64,000 bases of DNA, taken from positions 278,673,836 to 278,737,835 of the forward strand of contig OZ010792.1 of assembly GCA_963932465.1 (NCBI GenBank), written 5' to 3'. Below, piece after piece: positions 11,690-23,039 of the stretch (positions within the stretch are counted from its first letter, which is position 1; the number at the start of each line of letters is the position of its first letter). Source of the stretch: Maratus speciosus (taxonomy: Eukaryota > Arthropoda > Arachnida > Araneae > Salticidae). The notes beneath the pieces are model-generated. The model was given only the letters and a program-made list of their open reading frames with translations. It ran no database searches and was not told the DNA's origin. A program made the position numbers and the translations under genes.

Positions 11690-11835
11690 GGTAAAAAGGT
11701 CAACGGTAAAAAGGGCAACGGAAAAAACGTCAACGGTAAAAAGGGCAACGGAAAAAAGGTCAACAGGTAAAAAAGGCAACGGTAAAAAGGTCAACCGGTA
11801 AAAAGGTCAACGGTAAAAAAGGCAACGGTAAAAAA
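11690..11835 (+). repeat. 15-bp tandem repeats, left terminus
   Basis: Units alternate between GGTAAAAAGGTCAAC and GGTAAAAAGGGCAAC types, with occasional 1-2-bp insertions. The period is a multiple of three, so a reading frame passes through. Confidence 0.9.
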
Positions 11836-12300
11836 AATAATAATTAAAAATTGAGATTATTAGTTAATGCGGTACATATATATTGAATTATAGAAAATCG
11901 ATTCAATGTTTCAAGTAAAGCAAATGCTGAACACGTGTATCGGTTACTTCAACTCGCTATAGCTTATGTAAAAGGACAGCGACTTTTATATATTTATGGA
12001 AACATTGACCAAGGACGGTAAGCGCCCCCCCCTCCCCCGAAAAAAGGGCTCACATTAAGTAGAGTGGAAAGGGTCCACACATTTATGAGTAATTATATAC
12101 AAGAACAGCTGCTTATTAATAAAAGTTAATTTTTCCCACTGTCAGTTTCTTACAGCGTAGTGTGCAGGGGGTACAGAGTTAATCGGTAGGTTATACAATT
12201 CTAAGATTTGGTCAAAGAAAACATAATTTTAACATTTTATTAAGGGAAGTTAAGTTTAACATGCCTTACTTCTACAAGGGGACAAGCTGGTGCTTTCTAC

Positions 12301-12319
12301 GGGGGGGGGGGGGGGGGGG
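12301..12319. repeat. Poly-G run
   Basis: Nineteen consecutive G, possibly able to form a G-quadruplex. It may be unreliable in length. Confidence 0.85.
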
Positions 12320-12608
12320 ATTAAGAAAATACAATTCTTTCAACTTGCTACATTGATAGTTTATATATAAGCAAAGATGTTTAATCAATAATGGCTTTTG
12401 GGTGTAGTGAGGGGGAGGGGAGGGGAAAGAAAAAAATTACGTACAGAGATTGTAAAGGGAATAAAAAGACGAAGAAATGAGCCATTTTCTTTAGAGGAAT
12501 TTTTTCATTATCCTGCTTTTTTAGGTAAGGGACAGATTTAGATTTGTGGGTGTAATAAAATAGATAAGTATGGGGTAAAATTTTGACATTAGTCTACTAA
12601 CATCAAAA

Positions 12609-13293
12609 TAGAGTAAAACCTCTCTAAAGCCACCACATTCCGTTAAAAAAAAAATTGGTCGCTCCGAGAGATGGTCTCTTAATGGAGGTCATGTTTAAAT
12701 CTAGATTTTAACTGTTGAAAAAAAGGTAACAATTAATGTTATTAAAATTTATTTTCACATTAGGAAAAAAAATGAATATTTAAGTTTCAAAACAAAAGTT
12801 AATTCCATAAGTTAATTACTGCAGAGTGTAAAAAATGAATACTTTGACGTTTGTTATGATTTTACGGTTTTATCTTTAATAACTTATATTTCCAAGTCCT
12901 TTCGAAGCTAAGTAAATAAATGCAATTTTTTTTTTTTTTACGGGAAAAAATAATGACGATTTCATTGATCTATCTATCTCTTTGAGAGTTTCCTGACACA
13001 ATAGGACAGGGGAGTTAAAAGTTACCGGAATAAAATAAAAAAAATCTAAACCTAGTTTAGAAGTTTGATGAATAATGCGCTTTCTGGAATTATTTTTCTA
13101 ATAAAACCTTCTTCAAGCGACCAGGGAAAATTTGTTTCATTTTCTTCAAAGAAATTGGTCGCTCATGGAGAGAGTTCAACTAAAATGGTCTCTGAAGGGA
13201 GGTAAAATTACTATTCAGTCCATGGGAATAAATTTCGTTCCATAAAAAGATGGTCGTTCAGGGAGGTGGTCGCACAGGGAAGTTTCACTGCAT
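12609..13293. mobile_element. Tigger-like MITE, ~0.7 kb
   Basis: The left end contains AAAACCTCTCTAAAGCCACC and the right end GGTGGTCGCACAGGGAAG then TTTCACTG. These are imperfect inverted repeats, each with sub-terminal GGTCGCTC / GGTCGTTCAGGGAGG motifs. AACCTC/CACTG ends are typical of Tigger-family MITEs. No coding capacity. Confidence 0.6.
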
Positions 13294-13954
13294 GATATTT
13301 TACTCAGGAATTTCCCCAGGTTTTTATCCTGCATTTATGTATTGTCTGGGGGTGGGGCTGGGAACACAGGTGTAAACTAGAGTCCTTTAGTTTTGAGTAA
13401 CAAAAGGGCTTAGGTTTGAGTAACAAAAATGTAAACTTGTATTGTTATTTTGACAAGCTGTGCTAGATAAATAGAATAACTTTTAGGATATACTGGGAAA
13501 TATCAACTCCATTCCTATCCCTTTGTATTTAAAGAGAGAAAAATGGTTTGTAAACCATAGCAAAATCCATTAGTGGGTTTCAACGAAACTTATTGCACAT
13601 AAGAAATGAAATAAATGTTGAAATACCCTAAAAACCTCCTGATTTGTCACGAAAGATTCAGCTAAAGAATTTTTCTTTTGTATTTTTTAAAGGACTTTAA
13701 AGGAAATGCTTGTTTAGTAAAAAATGCATTGTGCTTCACTAGACGTTTTAGTTCACAAATTTAACAATAATGAAGATACTTTAGTAAGACTTTGACCATA
13801 TTAACTTTGCTTTGTATAAATATGAAGGCATCATTGGTAAGTGCCCTGAATTTTGGTTGGTGAAACGCTGCATAACGTCACCAACATTCCGTTTAAATAA
13901 AGTTTTCTAAATAATATTTTTCAGTGACCAACTACGCAGGATGTGCATAAATAC

Positions 13955-14222
13955 GCGATAGTGTCAAAGTGGACGCTTTGAACCGAACTTTCGCGCGAAC
14001 GTGGAATAACCACTCAAGAAAAACATGTTTGTCACGTGATCAAAATCGCTTATAATTCAGTAGGTAATTTATCGATAAAAAAAAATGGAAAACACAGTTC
14101 GATTCCAAATTGCTTCCATGGTCAGATTTTCCAATTTTATATCTTTCCGTTAAAAAATTTATTTGTAAATGTGTCGAAACGTTTTGCGTTTTTTGAGCAG
14201 AGCAGTTGAGAACAGAACCTTA
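13955..14222 (-). mobile_element. Truncated copy of the TTAA-flanked MITE
   Basis: Matches about 270 bp of the element at 18804-19227, from AGTGTCAAAGTGGACG to GAGCAGTTGAGAACAG. One end is missing. The 67-codon frame starting at 14169 is not a gene. Confidence 0.75.
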
Positions 14223-14746
14223 ACAGAAGATTGCACCGGCATTGCAGAAAAAAAGAAAAAAAAAATCGTATATTTTGTGTTTTTTAAAGACGTACTTACC
14301 GGGATAGGAAAGTACGAAGGTTTTCATTTTTTCAATTCATTCATTTGTAATCATTACAAGAGATTGCATTGATGGTAATTTGTTTTACGCATAACTCAAG
14401 AACTGCTTGGTGGAATGCTCTGCAATTATTATATAAGCATAACTCCCGCGCTTTATATTACAAGCTTATAGAAATCGATTTCCGTTAAAAAATTCATAGA
14501 TTGCAATTCACATATAAATCCCTTTGTTCCACAAATTTCCATTTTTCATATGTTTACTGTGATTTCAAATCCATGCTGCACTTGTTATGGGGATTGTTTC
14601 ATAGATTTACTGGTATATGATGGTTTATACAGCCTTTTTAATTTGAAGAAATTCCTTTATTATTTATACATTCACAATTTTTGTTGATAATTTGTAATGG
14701 TTTAGAATGGTTTTTTATATATAATGGTTTAATCTTACAAAAAGTT

Positions 14747-14747
14747 A

Positions 14748-14778
<31 letters not shown>

Positions 14779-14834
14779 ATTAATTACAAATATTTTTTTC
14801 GGAAGAAATTAGGACTTGTAATCTAAATTCTTTG

Positions 14835-14866
<32 letters not shown>
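14747..14866. repeat. (TA)n and poly-A tracts
   Basis: A TA microsatellite at about 14747-14774 and an A run at about 14838-14865. Confidence 0.85.
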
Positions 14867-14867
<1 letters not shown>

Positions 14868-15191
14868 GATTTATAAATGCTTCAAGTATGTGAATTATAA
14901 AATCACAGCTTATTCTGAAAAATAGTTCTGGAGCTATGCTTAAAGAACTAACCGCATTGCAATCTACGTTGTAATGATTAAAATACATTTAACATTTAGA
15001 GTTAAAAATTTTAAATATCTATGAACTGTACACTACTGGCACGATTGACTTCCAGTTTGCTACCCTAATTGAAATTTAACGAGAAAACTAAATAATGTCA
15101 AAATAAGGGCTCGTATTGAAAATTTCAGAGTTTGAAATTTGGAACAATTTCAGTATGAAGAAGACCCCTAAGCATTTTTTAGTATATATAT

Positions 15192-15364
15192 AGTCAAACC
15201 TCGTTAACACGAACACGCTTAACGCGAATTACTTTTAGTACGAATTGTTTCCGATTGCCCCGTCCTGTTGTATATGATGTATTTAAGTTCGGATATCACG
15301 AACTACTTTTAACACGAATAAAAAAAAGTTTGACTTGAGTGTTCGCGTTAACGAGGTTCAACTG
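15192..15364. mobile_element. Short Tigger/pogo MITE
   Basis: About 173 bp with ends AGTCAAACCTCGTTAACACG and CGCGTTAACGAGGTTCAACTG-type inverted repeats (~25 bp), flanked by TA-rich sequence. This is the classical appearance of a Tigger MITE. Confidence 0.75.
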
Positions 15365-15694
15365 TATATATATATACAACATACATTGAAGAAAGACATA
15401 TTTGCCTATTTAAAAAAAAAAAAAGAAACATAACTGCCTATTCCTTTTTTTTTTTTAAATTGTACAATGGGGTGATTAACATGTATCTCTTTCCTTCTTT
15501 CTTTCTTTTGTTCGACTGCAGTTTAATATCTTCAGATTTACTTCATAGTGTACCATTTATTTATGAAAATTGTCACCATGTGAAAATAGATATCGCTTAG
15601 CTAACGCATATAGTTATTTACAAAGAAAAAATTATCAGAAAAGAAAAAAAAAATTATCTCAGAAAGATTACAGAATGAGTCCCTTTTATTAGAG

Positions 15695-15919
15695 GAGAGG
15701 CTCTGCTCTCGAAGCTGGTAGACGGGAGGTGCTGGGTTCGAACCCAATCGCGCCCGTCGGCCTAATCGTTCGGAGTTTTCGTGGTTTTCTTCGAACCGTG
15801 GATTTCCATGCGTTAATACGGATTAGGTTCCCTTAGAAAGACCTCCACGGAAGGCACTCCCCCCTAGGGCCCATATCCCTCGTGTAGATAATTGGCCGTC
15901 AACAATCAACCCAACCCAA
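15695..15919 (+). mobile_element. tRNA-derived SINE, copy 1
   Basis: Contains a Pol III B box (GGGTTCGAACCC) and the same body as the SINE at 34839-35086. It lacks the first ~20 bases of the tRNA part. It ends in (AACCC)n-like sequence and is flanked by perfect 14-bp duplications CCCTTTTATTAGAG (15681-15694 and 15920-15933), proof of target-primed insertion. SINEs of this kind are copied by a partner LINE. Confidence 0.88.
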
Positions 15920-16699
15920 CCCTTTTATTAGAGAAGCCTACGTAGTACTAACACATTAACTGAATTGGCGCATATTTCTTGAACATGTGAGGTGCCCATA
16001 AGTGTACCTGATACATAATTTAAAAAACCCAATTCCACTCCATCCAGGCAACAAAATGGATGCTTATATGGATCACCCCGAGGCAAATTCACCATTTCAA
16101 AGAAAGGATTAGTTTTTCTCCCGATGCGAGGTGGGGCAGAATGATGAATGGCTTTCTTATTGTTTGATTTGAACCGGGCCCCTTGGGCCGGAATATTTGG
16201 GGGAGGGGGCACTTAATTTCCAAGAAATATTGCACCCTGAGATGTCAACAGCGAACAATGCTTTGTTTCCAGTGGCCGTGTGTCCTACTGAACACTAAAT
16301 GAGATGTGTACATCCCTCCCCCCCCCCCCCCCGCTTGACTTGCAACAGTAGGGAGGGGCGACTCTCACAATAGACATTTGGGTTTCAAGACATTATTCTG
16401 TTTACGCTTTCTTTCGCGAAATTTGTTAATGCAAATTTAACAAATTAAAAAATATATATATATATTTTTTTTTCGTGAGATTTTTTTTCTTTTTGAAAAT
16501 GCATCTTTCAATATTTAACTTAGTATAGTTAAAAATTTTTCAATTTGCATTTTAAAAATTTACTACTAGTACTACTTTATTTCCTTTTCAAATTTGTTGA
16601 GCTGTGAAACATAAATTTATATATGTTTATTTTTATCATTTGAAAAACATTCGATTGTTTTTTATTCTAAGAGATGTTAAATTCGCGAGCACGGCGCGT

Positions 16700-16790
16700 T
16701 TTTATACGCAATTTTTATTAACCGAGATTTCCGATATCCGAGGTACTTGCGGTCCCAATTAGCTCGGATAATCGAGGTTTCACTGTACAT
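16700..16790 (-). mobile_element. Tigger-type terminal remnant
   Basis: The right end CGGATAATCGAGGTTTCACTG reads in reverse as a Tigger terminal repeat. No left partner was seen. Confidence 0.5.
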
Positions 16791-17729
16791 TGTATGATTC
16801 TTAAGTACAGTCTAAAAATTTTATGCATGTACAAATGAGAAATATTTTGTGTGTCTAATAATAGTACGTACGTTATGACGTGAGAACAAAATTACATTTA
16901 AAGTGTGTCGTTTATCCAAAAAATACTGAGAAATATTCATATCGAACGTTTGGTTATTCATATGCGTTCATTGTTAAATTTAAAGATCTGTGCTTCTCAA
17001 GCTTTGTTCAATTATTTGTTTGTGAGTCAATATTATTTTTTTTACATTCCACCAGTTTTAAACCATTTTTCTTCCACTTTTAAACCAGTTTTATTCAAAC
17101 AAACTCAAAGAAAATAATTGCTGAATATATCGTGTGATATTGTTGTTCTTTTTTCAAACATCAATTCTGATCTTTTATTGTGTAGTTTGAATGCCATTTC
17201 ATAAAAAATATTGAAATGATAATTTAGGCGATCTTTATTGCCGTATTGTGTAATAGACACAAACATTACATTTCACAGAAACGTAATAGACATTAAAAAT
17301 TTCCTTAATTTTCCAAATGGTGAACAAAAAAAAGAAGTTTTTACTTTCCAGTTTTCTTTCTGGAAAAATTAGAGAAAAACGATTTTAAAGGAAAAAACGA
17401 TAATAATCCATTTTTGTGAAATTTTATGTGATAGTTTCATTTAATTGCTTGAAAGACATATTATCGTTTGGTAATCTTTGATTCAGGCATAAAATGAAAA
17501 TAATCCTTTAAAAATGCAGTTAACGATAAGTCGATACACAGCTGAAGATAGTATTCATATCCATACCTGTAAATTAAAATAACTCGGAATAGCTAGTTTA
17601 TGACTATCATCTTTTTTCCCTTTGGCCCATATTTCCCATTATAACAATGTATCTGTTAAATTGTATTAAAACCAGTATAATGAAACTAATTACTAAATTG
17701 TTTAGATTTCACCATTTTAAGTAGATTTC

Positions 17730-17860
17730 GAAAGAAATACTACCTATTGCAATCTTCTCTATGCTGGAATTTCTGAAAGTTTTGCAGATCTACACTTCTC
17801 ATGACCCCTAGAACCCAAAACCACCCCCAATTCAAAACTTTATATATATATATACTTCTT
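17730..17860 (+). mobile_element. Diverged HINE 5' end fragment
   Basis: Resembles the start of the elements at 25023 and 27550: CTACCTATTGCA, then CTCATGACCCCTAGAACCC and AAAACCACCCCCAATTC, then a TA run. Confidence 0.5.
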
Positions 17861-18654
17861 AATATTATCTACAACTTTTATATTGACAAGTTTTTGATAG
17901 GACCAATTTTTACAGCAAAAACAAATTAAAAATACATAGCGGTTAAAGTAAAAATCCCAAACTCTACCCACAAAAATATTTTATAATTTAGTAACAATAC
18001 CGCTTTTGAACTTACACATTAAAGTTTTCTATGTGCAATAGAACAGTATTTCAGTAAGTTTTTACAAAATCCTGTAATCTTTTTCACCTAGTTAATACAA
18101 CTGTGAAACACACTTAATAAGGTTCTTTTTTTTTTCCTTTTAAATTTAAATATGTTACCATTAATGATTTTTTTTTTTTTTTTTTTTTACTATTTTTCTC
18201 TTGTGTTTACTTTGTTTTCTCTTAATCTAGATCTATTAGACAAAAGCTACAGATTAATATTATTGGTAACATTACTGTTGACCTCTTATAGAAATATTTC
18301 CTACATGTACTTAAAACATGCTTCAATTTCGACCCCCCCCCCCAACCTTTTTTTTTTCTTCTATGTGTTTTAGTATTTTTTTTTTATTTTTTTATGATTT
18401 ATAAATGTAACATTATATACAGGGAGATAAGGCCGAAAACTGCTTAAAAATTCAATTAAATAGATTTCAAAATCTTTGAAAAGAAGTTATAAAGGCTTTT
18501 TATTTTCATTATTACTCTTCTGCCTGATGAAATAAAAATTTAAGATTTTGTCAAGTTGAAAAGTTACTTAGATACTTTTCTGTTTCCTTTGATCACCTTC
18601 GCTTCTTTTTTTAAACAATAGCTAAATTTCGAAGTAAAAAATAATTGTTCTATT

Positions 18655-18705
18655 CAGTGTTGCCAGATTGGGGACTTTTTTGTCCCCAGATTGCTAATTG
18701 TCGCC

Positions 18706-18743
<38 letters not shown>

Positions 18744-19256
18744 CTGAAAAACAAGGCGAATACTACTTTAAAAAAGTAGTGAGAGTCAAATAATCTAAAT
18801 TAAGGCTGTTCTTAAATCCAAAAGGGCAACTTTATGACATAAGTAAGTTTTAATTTATTTTTGTTCGGAAATGCATGTAACTAACAGGTGTTACTGTTCA
18901 GAAACTATGTCATCGAGCTGTTTTTTTCAGTTTTTTGCAAACGCAATAGATCTTTCAGGAAATAGTGTCAAAGTGGGCGTTTTGAACCGAATTTTCACTC
19001 GAAAGTAGAATAACCTCTGAAGAAAGGGTGAAAAACGTGTTTGTCACATGATCAAAATCGCTTATAACGCAATAGGAAATTTATAGATAAAAAAATGTAA
19101 AACACAGTTCGATTCTAAATCGCTTCCATGGTCAGGCTTTCCAATTTTATATCTTTCCGTTAAAAAATGAATTTGTAAATGTGTCAAAACGTTTTGCGCT
19201 TGTTGAGCAGAGCAGTTGAGAACAGCCTTAAAAAAGTGTCCAAACTGGCAACACTG
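18655..19256. mobile_element. hAT-type MITE hosting another MITE
   Basis: The ends are CAGTGTTGCCAGATTGGG and CCAAACTGGCAACACTG, with 8-bp flanks GTTCTATT (18647-18654) and GTTCAATT (19257-19264) that differ at one base. CAGTG ends with an 8-bp duplication are diagnostic of hAT elements. Inside are a long poly-T run (~18708-18743) and a complete TTAA-flanked MITE. Confidence 0.8.
18804..19227. mobile_element. TTAA-flanked MITE (piggyBac-like), nested
   Basis: A 424-bp element with ends GGCTGTTCTTAA and TTGAGAACAGCC, flanked on both sides by TTAA. A second complete copy is at 43992-44399 and truncated ones at 13955-14222 and near 19985. A TTAA duplication is characteristic of piggyBac; the terminal sequence is not the classical CCC, so the class is inferred. 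Confidence 0.75.
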
Positions 19257-19984
19257 GTTCAATTATCAAGTAAATGTTAACAAATGCCTTGAAATTGTCT
19301 TGTGCAATTTATGTGTGAATTTTTGAAATTATTACTGCAATATTCTCTAACACATTTCAGAAATAATCCAAATATATGTGTTAAATTTATGCGGAATGTC
19401 ATTTTAGTTACTCCTGAAATCAAGATAAACGAATCCCGGAAAAAATACCGTATAGAACCTATCTTTTAATTATTATTATTACTTTGCACGATCATGTTGG
19501 CCGAATGATAGATTAAAGCTTGAAAATTAATTTCTTTATTCTCCTACCTCACACAAACACCAATGTGATCAGAATTAGTTCAAATATTATATGATAAATA
19601 TGATTAAAACAATACTTTTATTAGAGGTTATTTTTTTAAATCACTACATAAAAAAGGGATGACATAATACCTCTTACCACAAAGGTTCTACCAGTAATAA
19701 ATCAAAACAAATAAAACATTTTAAAATAAATGTTTCTTCCCCCCACCCCCAACCTTTTTTTTATAGTTTCAATACAGCATTATGATTAAGAAAAACTAAA
19801 TAATAGAAGTATGAATAGTTTTTAAAATACAAATGTTTCTCGACTAAAGTAAAAAAAGCATGAAAATAAAATTTCAATTACTTCTAAGTTTGGGACACTA
19901 AATTTTGGGGGGTCCCCACTTGCCCACACAGAAAAATCATAATCTTTTCAACTATATTGGAATCCAAATTGACTTCTTTTTTCT

Positions 19985-20145
19985 GACATATTCCTGAATT
20001 TAGTTTTGTTCGTAAACACATGGAATTGGCAGATGCTCTTATTCAGAAACTATGGAGTCGAACAGCTTTACCATTTTTCGATAAAAGCAGGCATTCTTTT
20101 TGAAAACGCTGTTAAAATTGGCGTTTTGAATAGAATTACGCGTGA
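19985..20145 (+). mobile_element. Diverged partial copy of the TTAA MITE
   Basis: Shares TTTTGTTCG, CAGAAACTATG, and GGCGTTTTGAA landmarks in the same order as 18858-18990. Confidence 0.5.
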
Positions 20146-21129
20146 ATGGCACGCGATATTCTATATAGATTCTATGTAGACATTATTCTATATAGAGTCT
20201 TCACCAGAAAGAATACTTTGGACAATCTTTTGCAAAATCAAGTCAACCCGAATCCCAGCTCAAGAATCAAAATCTAACTCGAATCCGAAACAAAGAAAGT
20301 CAAACCGATTCGTAGCAAAATGGTAGAAGTTAAAATGATATGTAAAGAAAAAATATGGCACGAACCGCAGGTCGCGTCATTTTCGGATAAATGCGAGTTT
20401 CCTAGCCCGATGCAAAACGCTACATGTGTACACCGTAGTCAATAAATTTGAATCTTTAATTTTATTTCAAATTATTTTTGTAAAAACATTTTCATTTCTG
20501 CTATGTATTCTCTAAATTGTGCTTTCTTGAGAGAAATCTTTCATATTTACTGACCCCCCCCCCCCCACAAACACACACCTACTTAACTGTACCCCCCTTC
20601 TACATTGCAAACATCAAGATAATGAAAATTCTTCGCTTTAAAAAATTTTCATTTGTTTGTCATTATTTCAACCCTTTTAAAATCTCTGCATGTAAAGTTT
20701 TTTTTTTTCTTTTCATTTAATGTCTTTTCCCATTCTCGTCCCCCGAAAAACTAGCTTTGGTCAAAGTTTCCATAAATATATAAAAGTTGATGTCCTTATA
20801 CATAAGCTATCCATATAGCGCGTTGAAAGAATCTACAGTGTATATTTTCTGTTTACCCCCCCCCTACCCCCTCCATTCCAGGTACCTCTTAACGAACAGT
20901 CGACGTCTCCGGCATGGAATAATTTTTAATACACAGCACCTATATATAGGTGTCTTTAGTATAATGCCATGTATAATATACTGCTTTCAATAACAGGGTT
21001 ACAAATACATGTTCTTACCACGTGCTTTACTTGATGCATAGAATCGGTTTTCTATAACTGAACGTATATGCACCTCAATAACTAATATCTAATTTTATGT
21101 TCAATCAAGTATTTATAATTATTATTTTT

Positions 21130-21250
21130 TAACAGTTGCCTTTTTTACCGTTGACCTTTTTACCTGTTGACCTTTTTACCGTTGCCTTTTTTACCTGTTG
21201 ACCTTTTTACCATTGACCTTTTTACCGTTGACGTTTTTTCCGTTGCCTTT
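21130..21250 (-). repeat. 15-bp tandem repeats, right terminus
   Basis: Inverted counterpart of the left array (GTTGACCTTTTTACC units), about eight copies. Confidence 0.9.
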
Positions 21251-21261
21251 TTTCCTAAATT

Positions 21262-22124
21262 CGAAAAACGTTACATTTCCATCTGATGTGCTGATTCGAG
21301 CCCATGAAAAGGGGTGGATGGATGTTAACGGAACAGTCGACCGTCTTAAAAATGTGATTTAATTTGTGTAATTTCCCTTTTAAACTTGTCCGGTTTCAAT
21401 TTTTGAATTTTTTTTTTTCAACCTGGCTTTCGCTAGTGTCTTTTACTCGGGACGTGGCTGGGGACCTATGAGTCTTGCTTCCGCAAAAGAGTCAGAATAA
21501 GTAGAATAATAAAGGGCTGCGGACAAAAAGGGGCCGCTCGCCGCGGCGGTTGAGACCAGGAGTGTTTTCAAAGAACCTTTCCTTTTACTTTGCGACTCGT
21601 TTCGTGGCCACTTTTCTGAAAACGTGAATAAAGTGACGAAAGAACTAAAAACGACTGTAGCTGTAATGCCGGGAGGGTTAACAACCGTCCTTGAACCCCT
21701 AGACGTTTGCCTTAATAAGCCCTTCAAAGCAAATGTTAGAAAATATTGGACAGAGTGGATTTCATCCGATTGTCCAACATTTATATAGGGCAATAATATT
21801 GGAAAGCCCGACATTGCATTAATTGCCCAGTGGGTTAAAGATGTGTGGAATCAAATTCCTTCCTAAATTATTATAAAATCCTTCAAGAAATGCTACATAA
21901 GCAACGAACTACACGGCACAGAAGATGATGCCATTTTCGAAAGTGATAATGACGAGGAAGAATGTAGCGAAACAGAGATTGAAAACGTGCATCATGATGA
22001 GCCGATAACGACGGAGGGTTTTTGTGAATTGTTTGGCGAGTCCGATACTGAATCAGTGACCTTGAATCAGTTTAACTTTTTATATTTCTTTAGTACATTG
22101 TTATCTTCATTACTGTATATTTAG
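21262..22124 (+). pseudogene. pogo/Tigger transposase, C-terminal half (broken)
   Basis: Resumes exactly where the N-terminal half stops: the duplicated CGAAAAACG is followed by codons for VTFPSDVLIRAHEKGWMD. After a decayed stretch (about 21345-21560) the catalytic core reappears with CDSFRGHFSENVNK, carrying the second aspartate, then MPGGLTTVLEPLDVCLNKPF, carrying the third of the DDD triad used by pogo proteins. Stops follow near 21786 and 21864. An acidic C-terminus rich in D and E runs to a TAG at 22122-22124. A 123-codon minus-strand frame over 21443-21814 is an antisense shadow. Confidence 0.85.
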
Positions 22125-22779
22125 TTTTTTTTTCATACGATTTCGAATAAATGAAAAAAAAAAGTTTCTTTATTATTGTATATTTAGAACTTTCTTTTTT
22201 TTTTCCAGGTGATTTTGAATAATGCATTTTAAAAAAATTCAAATTTCTTGATCGGAAAAGTGGGGGGTCGACTTATACGCGGGATTTAAAAAAAACCAAA
22301 TTTCTTGATCGGAAAAGTGGGGAGTCGACTTATACACGGGATCGACGTATACGCGGGTAAATACGGTAGTTTTAATTTTTAATGTTTCAAATAGAGGAAC
22401 GGATGTACTTTAAAATGCATTTTGTTTAAAAAGTATCTCTAAATTTATCGATTTTTTTACAGTTTTAAAAATAATTTTCAAGCATGATTTTTTTTATCTC
22501 TACCATGTCTCCTGAAATTAACCAGTTTAAACTTGTAACAATATACTGGGTGTCCCAAAAATGAGGGGTCATTTAAGAAAATGATTTTTTTTAATGGTAA
22601 GCGATATGAATGCATCGTTTGTTATAATGTACTTGGGAAATCAGCACATTTTGAGAAATATAATGATATTTAAGATATAGTTTTATATAAAAACTAACAA
22701 ACCCCGCGGCTTTCCTCGCGTAATATTTGAAATATGCCAAGTGATATTTATATGTCTAATTTTTATTAAAAGGCACTAA

Positions 22780-22868
22780 CTAAATTTTTATTTTATTAAA
22801 AGGTAATATTTTATTTTATTAAAAGGTAATATTTTATTTTATTAAAAGGGGTTTTTTTATTAAAAGGT
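22780..22868 (+). repeat. Minisatellite, ~24-bp unit
   Basis: Three to four copies of ATTTTATTTTATTAAAAGGT. Confidence 0.8.
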
Positions 22869-23039
22869 ACTTATTACTTTTAGCATTACTTCAAAAATTA
22901 CTATTTAAAACACGATTTGATTAAACATCATTATTACACTGCATTAGGCAGAAATGAGACTTAAATTAATAAAACTAAATAAAACTAAATAAATGATAAT
23001 TTAGAAAATATTTTGAAACTTTTATGCTTAATTAATACG

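Larger units (their letters stand above)
11683..21261. mobile_element. 9.6-kb foldback-like element with 15-bp-repeat termini
   Basis: Inserted in the pogo transposase and flanked by perfect 9-bp duplications CGAAAAACG (11674-11682 and 21262-21270). Each end starts with about ten units related to GGTAAAAAGGTCAAC (11690-11835), in inverted orientation at 21130-21250. The inverted repeat then continues as single-copy sequence (AATAATAATT, TAGTTA, CAAGTAAAGCA landmarks) to about 11950 and 21000, giving arms of roughly 265 bp. The ~9-kb interior has no recognisable transposase; it is AT-rich DNA with later MITE and SINE insertions. A 9-bp duplication with repeat-built termini is compatible with Foldback or MULE-type elements; the superfamily is unassigned. 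Confidence 0.8.
10515..22366 (+). mobile_element. pogo/Tigger transposon interrupted by a 9.6-kb insert
   Basis: The terminal inverted repeats are CCGTATTTACCCGCGTATAA at 10515 and its reverse complement ending at 22366, each flanked by TA. Sub-terminal copies of GTCGACTTATACG recur at both ends. Between them lie two halves of a pogo-family transposase on the plus strand (about 11007-11682 and 21262-22124). Removing the insert at 11683-21261 and one copy of its 9-bp duplication leaves about 2.3 kb, a normal pogo length. TA duplication and a CENP-B-like N-terminus agree with the Tc1/mariner-pogo superfamily. Confidence 0.85.

Noticed and set aside
11577..11801. 74-codon lysine-rich ORF
   Set aside because: A chimera of the pogo transposase and the 15-bp repeats of the inserted element, not a gene.
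15695..15780. Possible tRNA gene
   Set aside because: The A/B-box region belongs to a SINE with target duplications and a second copy at 34.8 kb.
15928..16212. 94-codon minus-strand ORF next to the SINE
   Set aside because: No recognisable domain and it begins at the SINE target duplication; I could not support it as a gene.
22549..22600. TGGGTGTCCCAAAAATGA as a mariner-type end
   Set aside because: Looks like a mariner-derived terminus, but no partner end or TA-bounded element was found.
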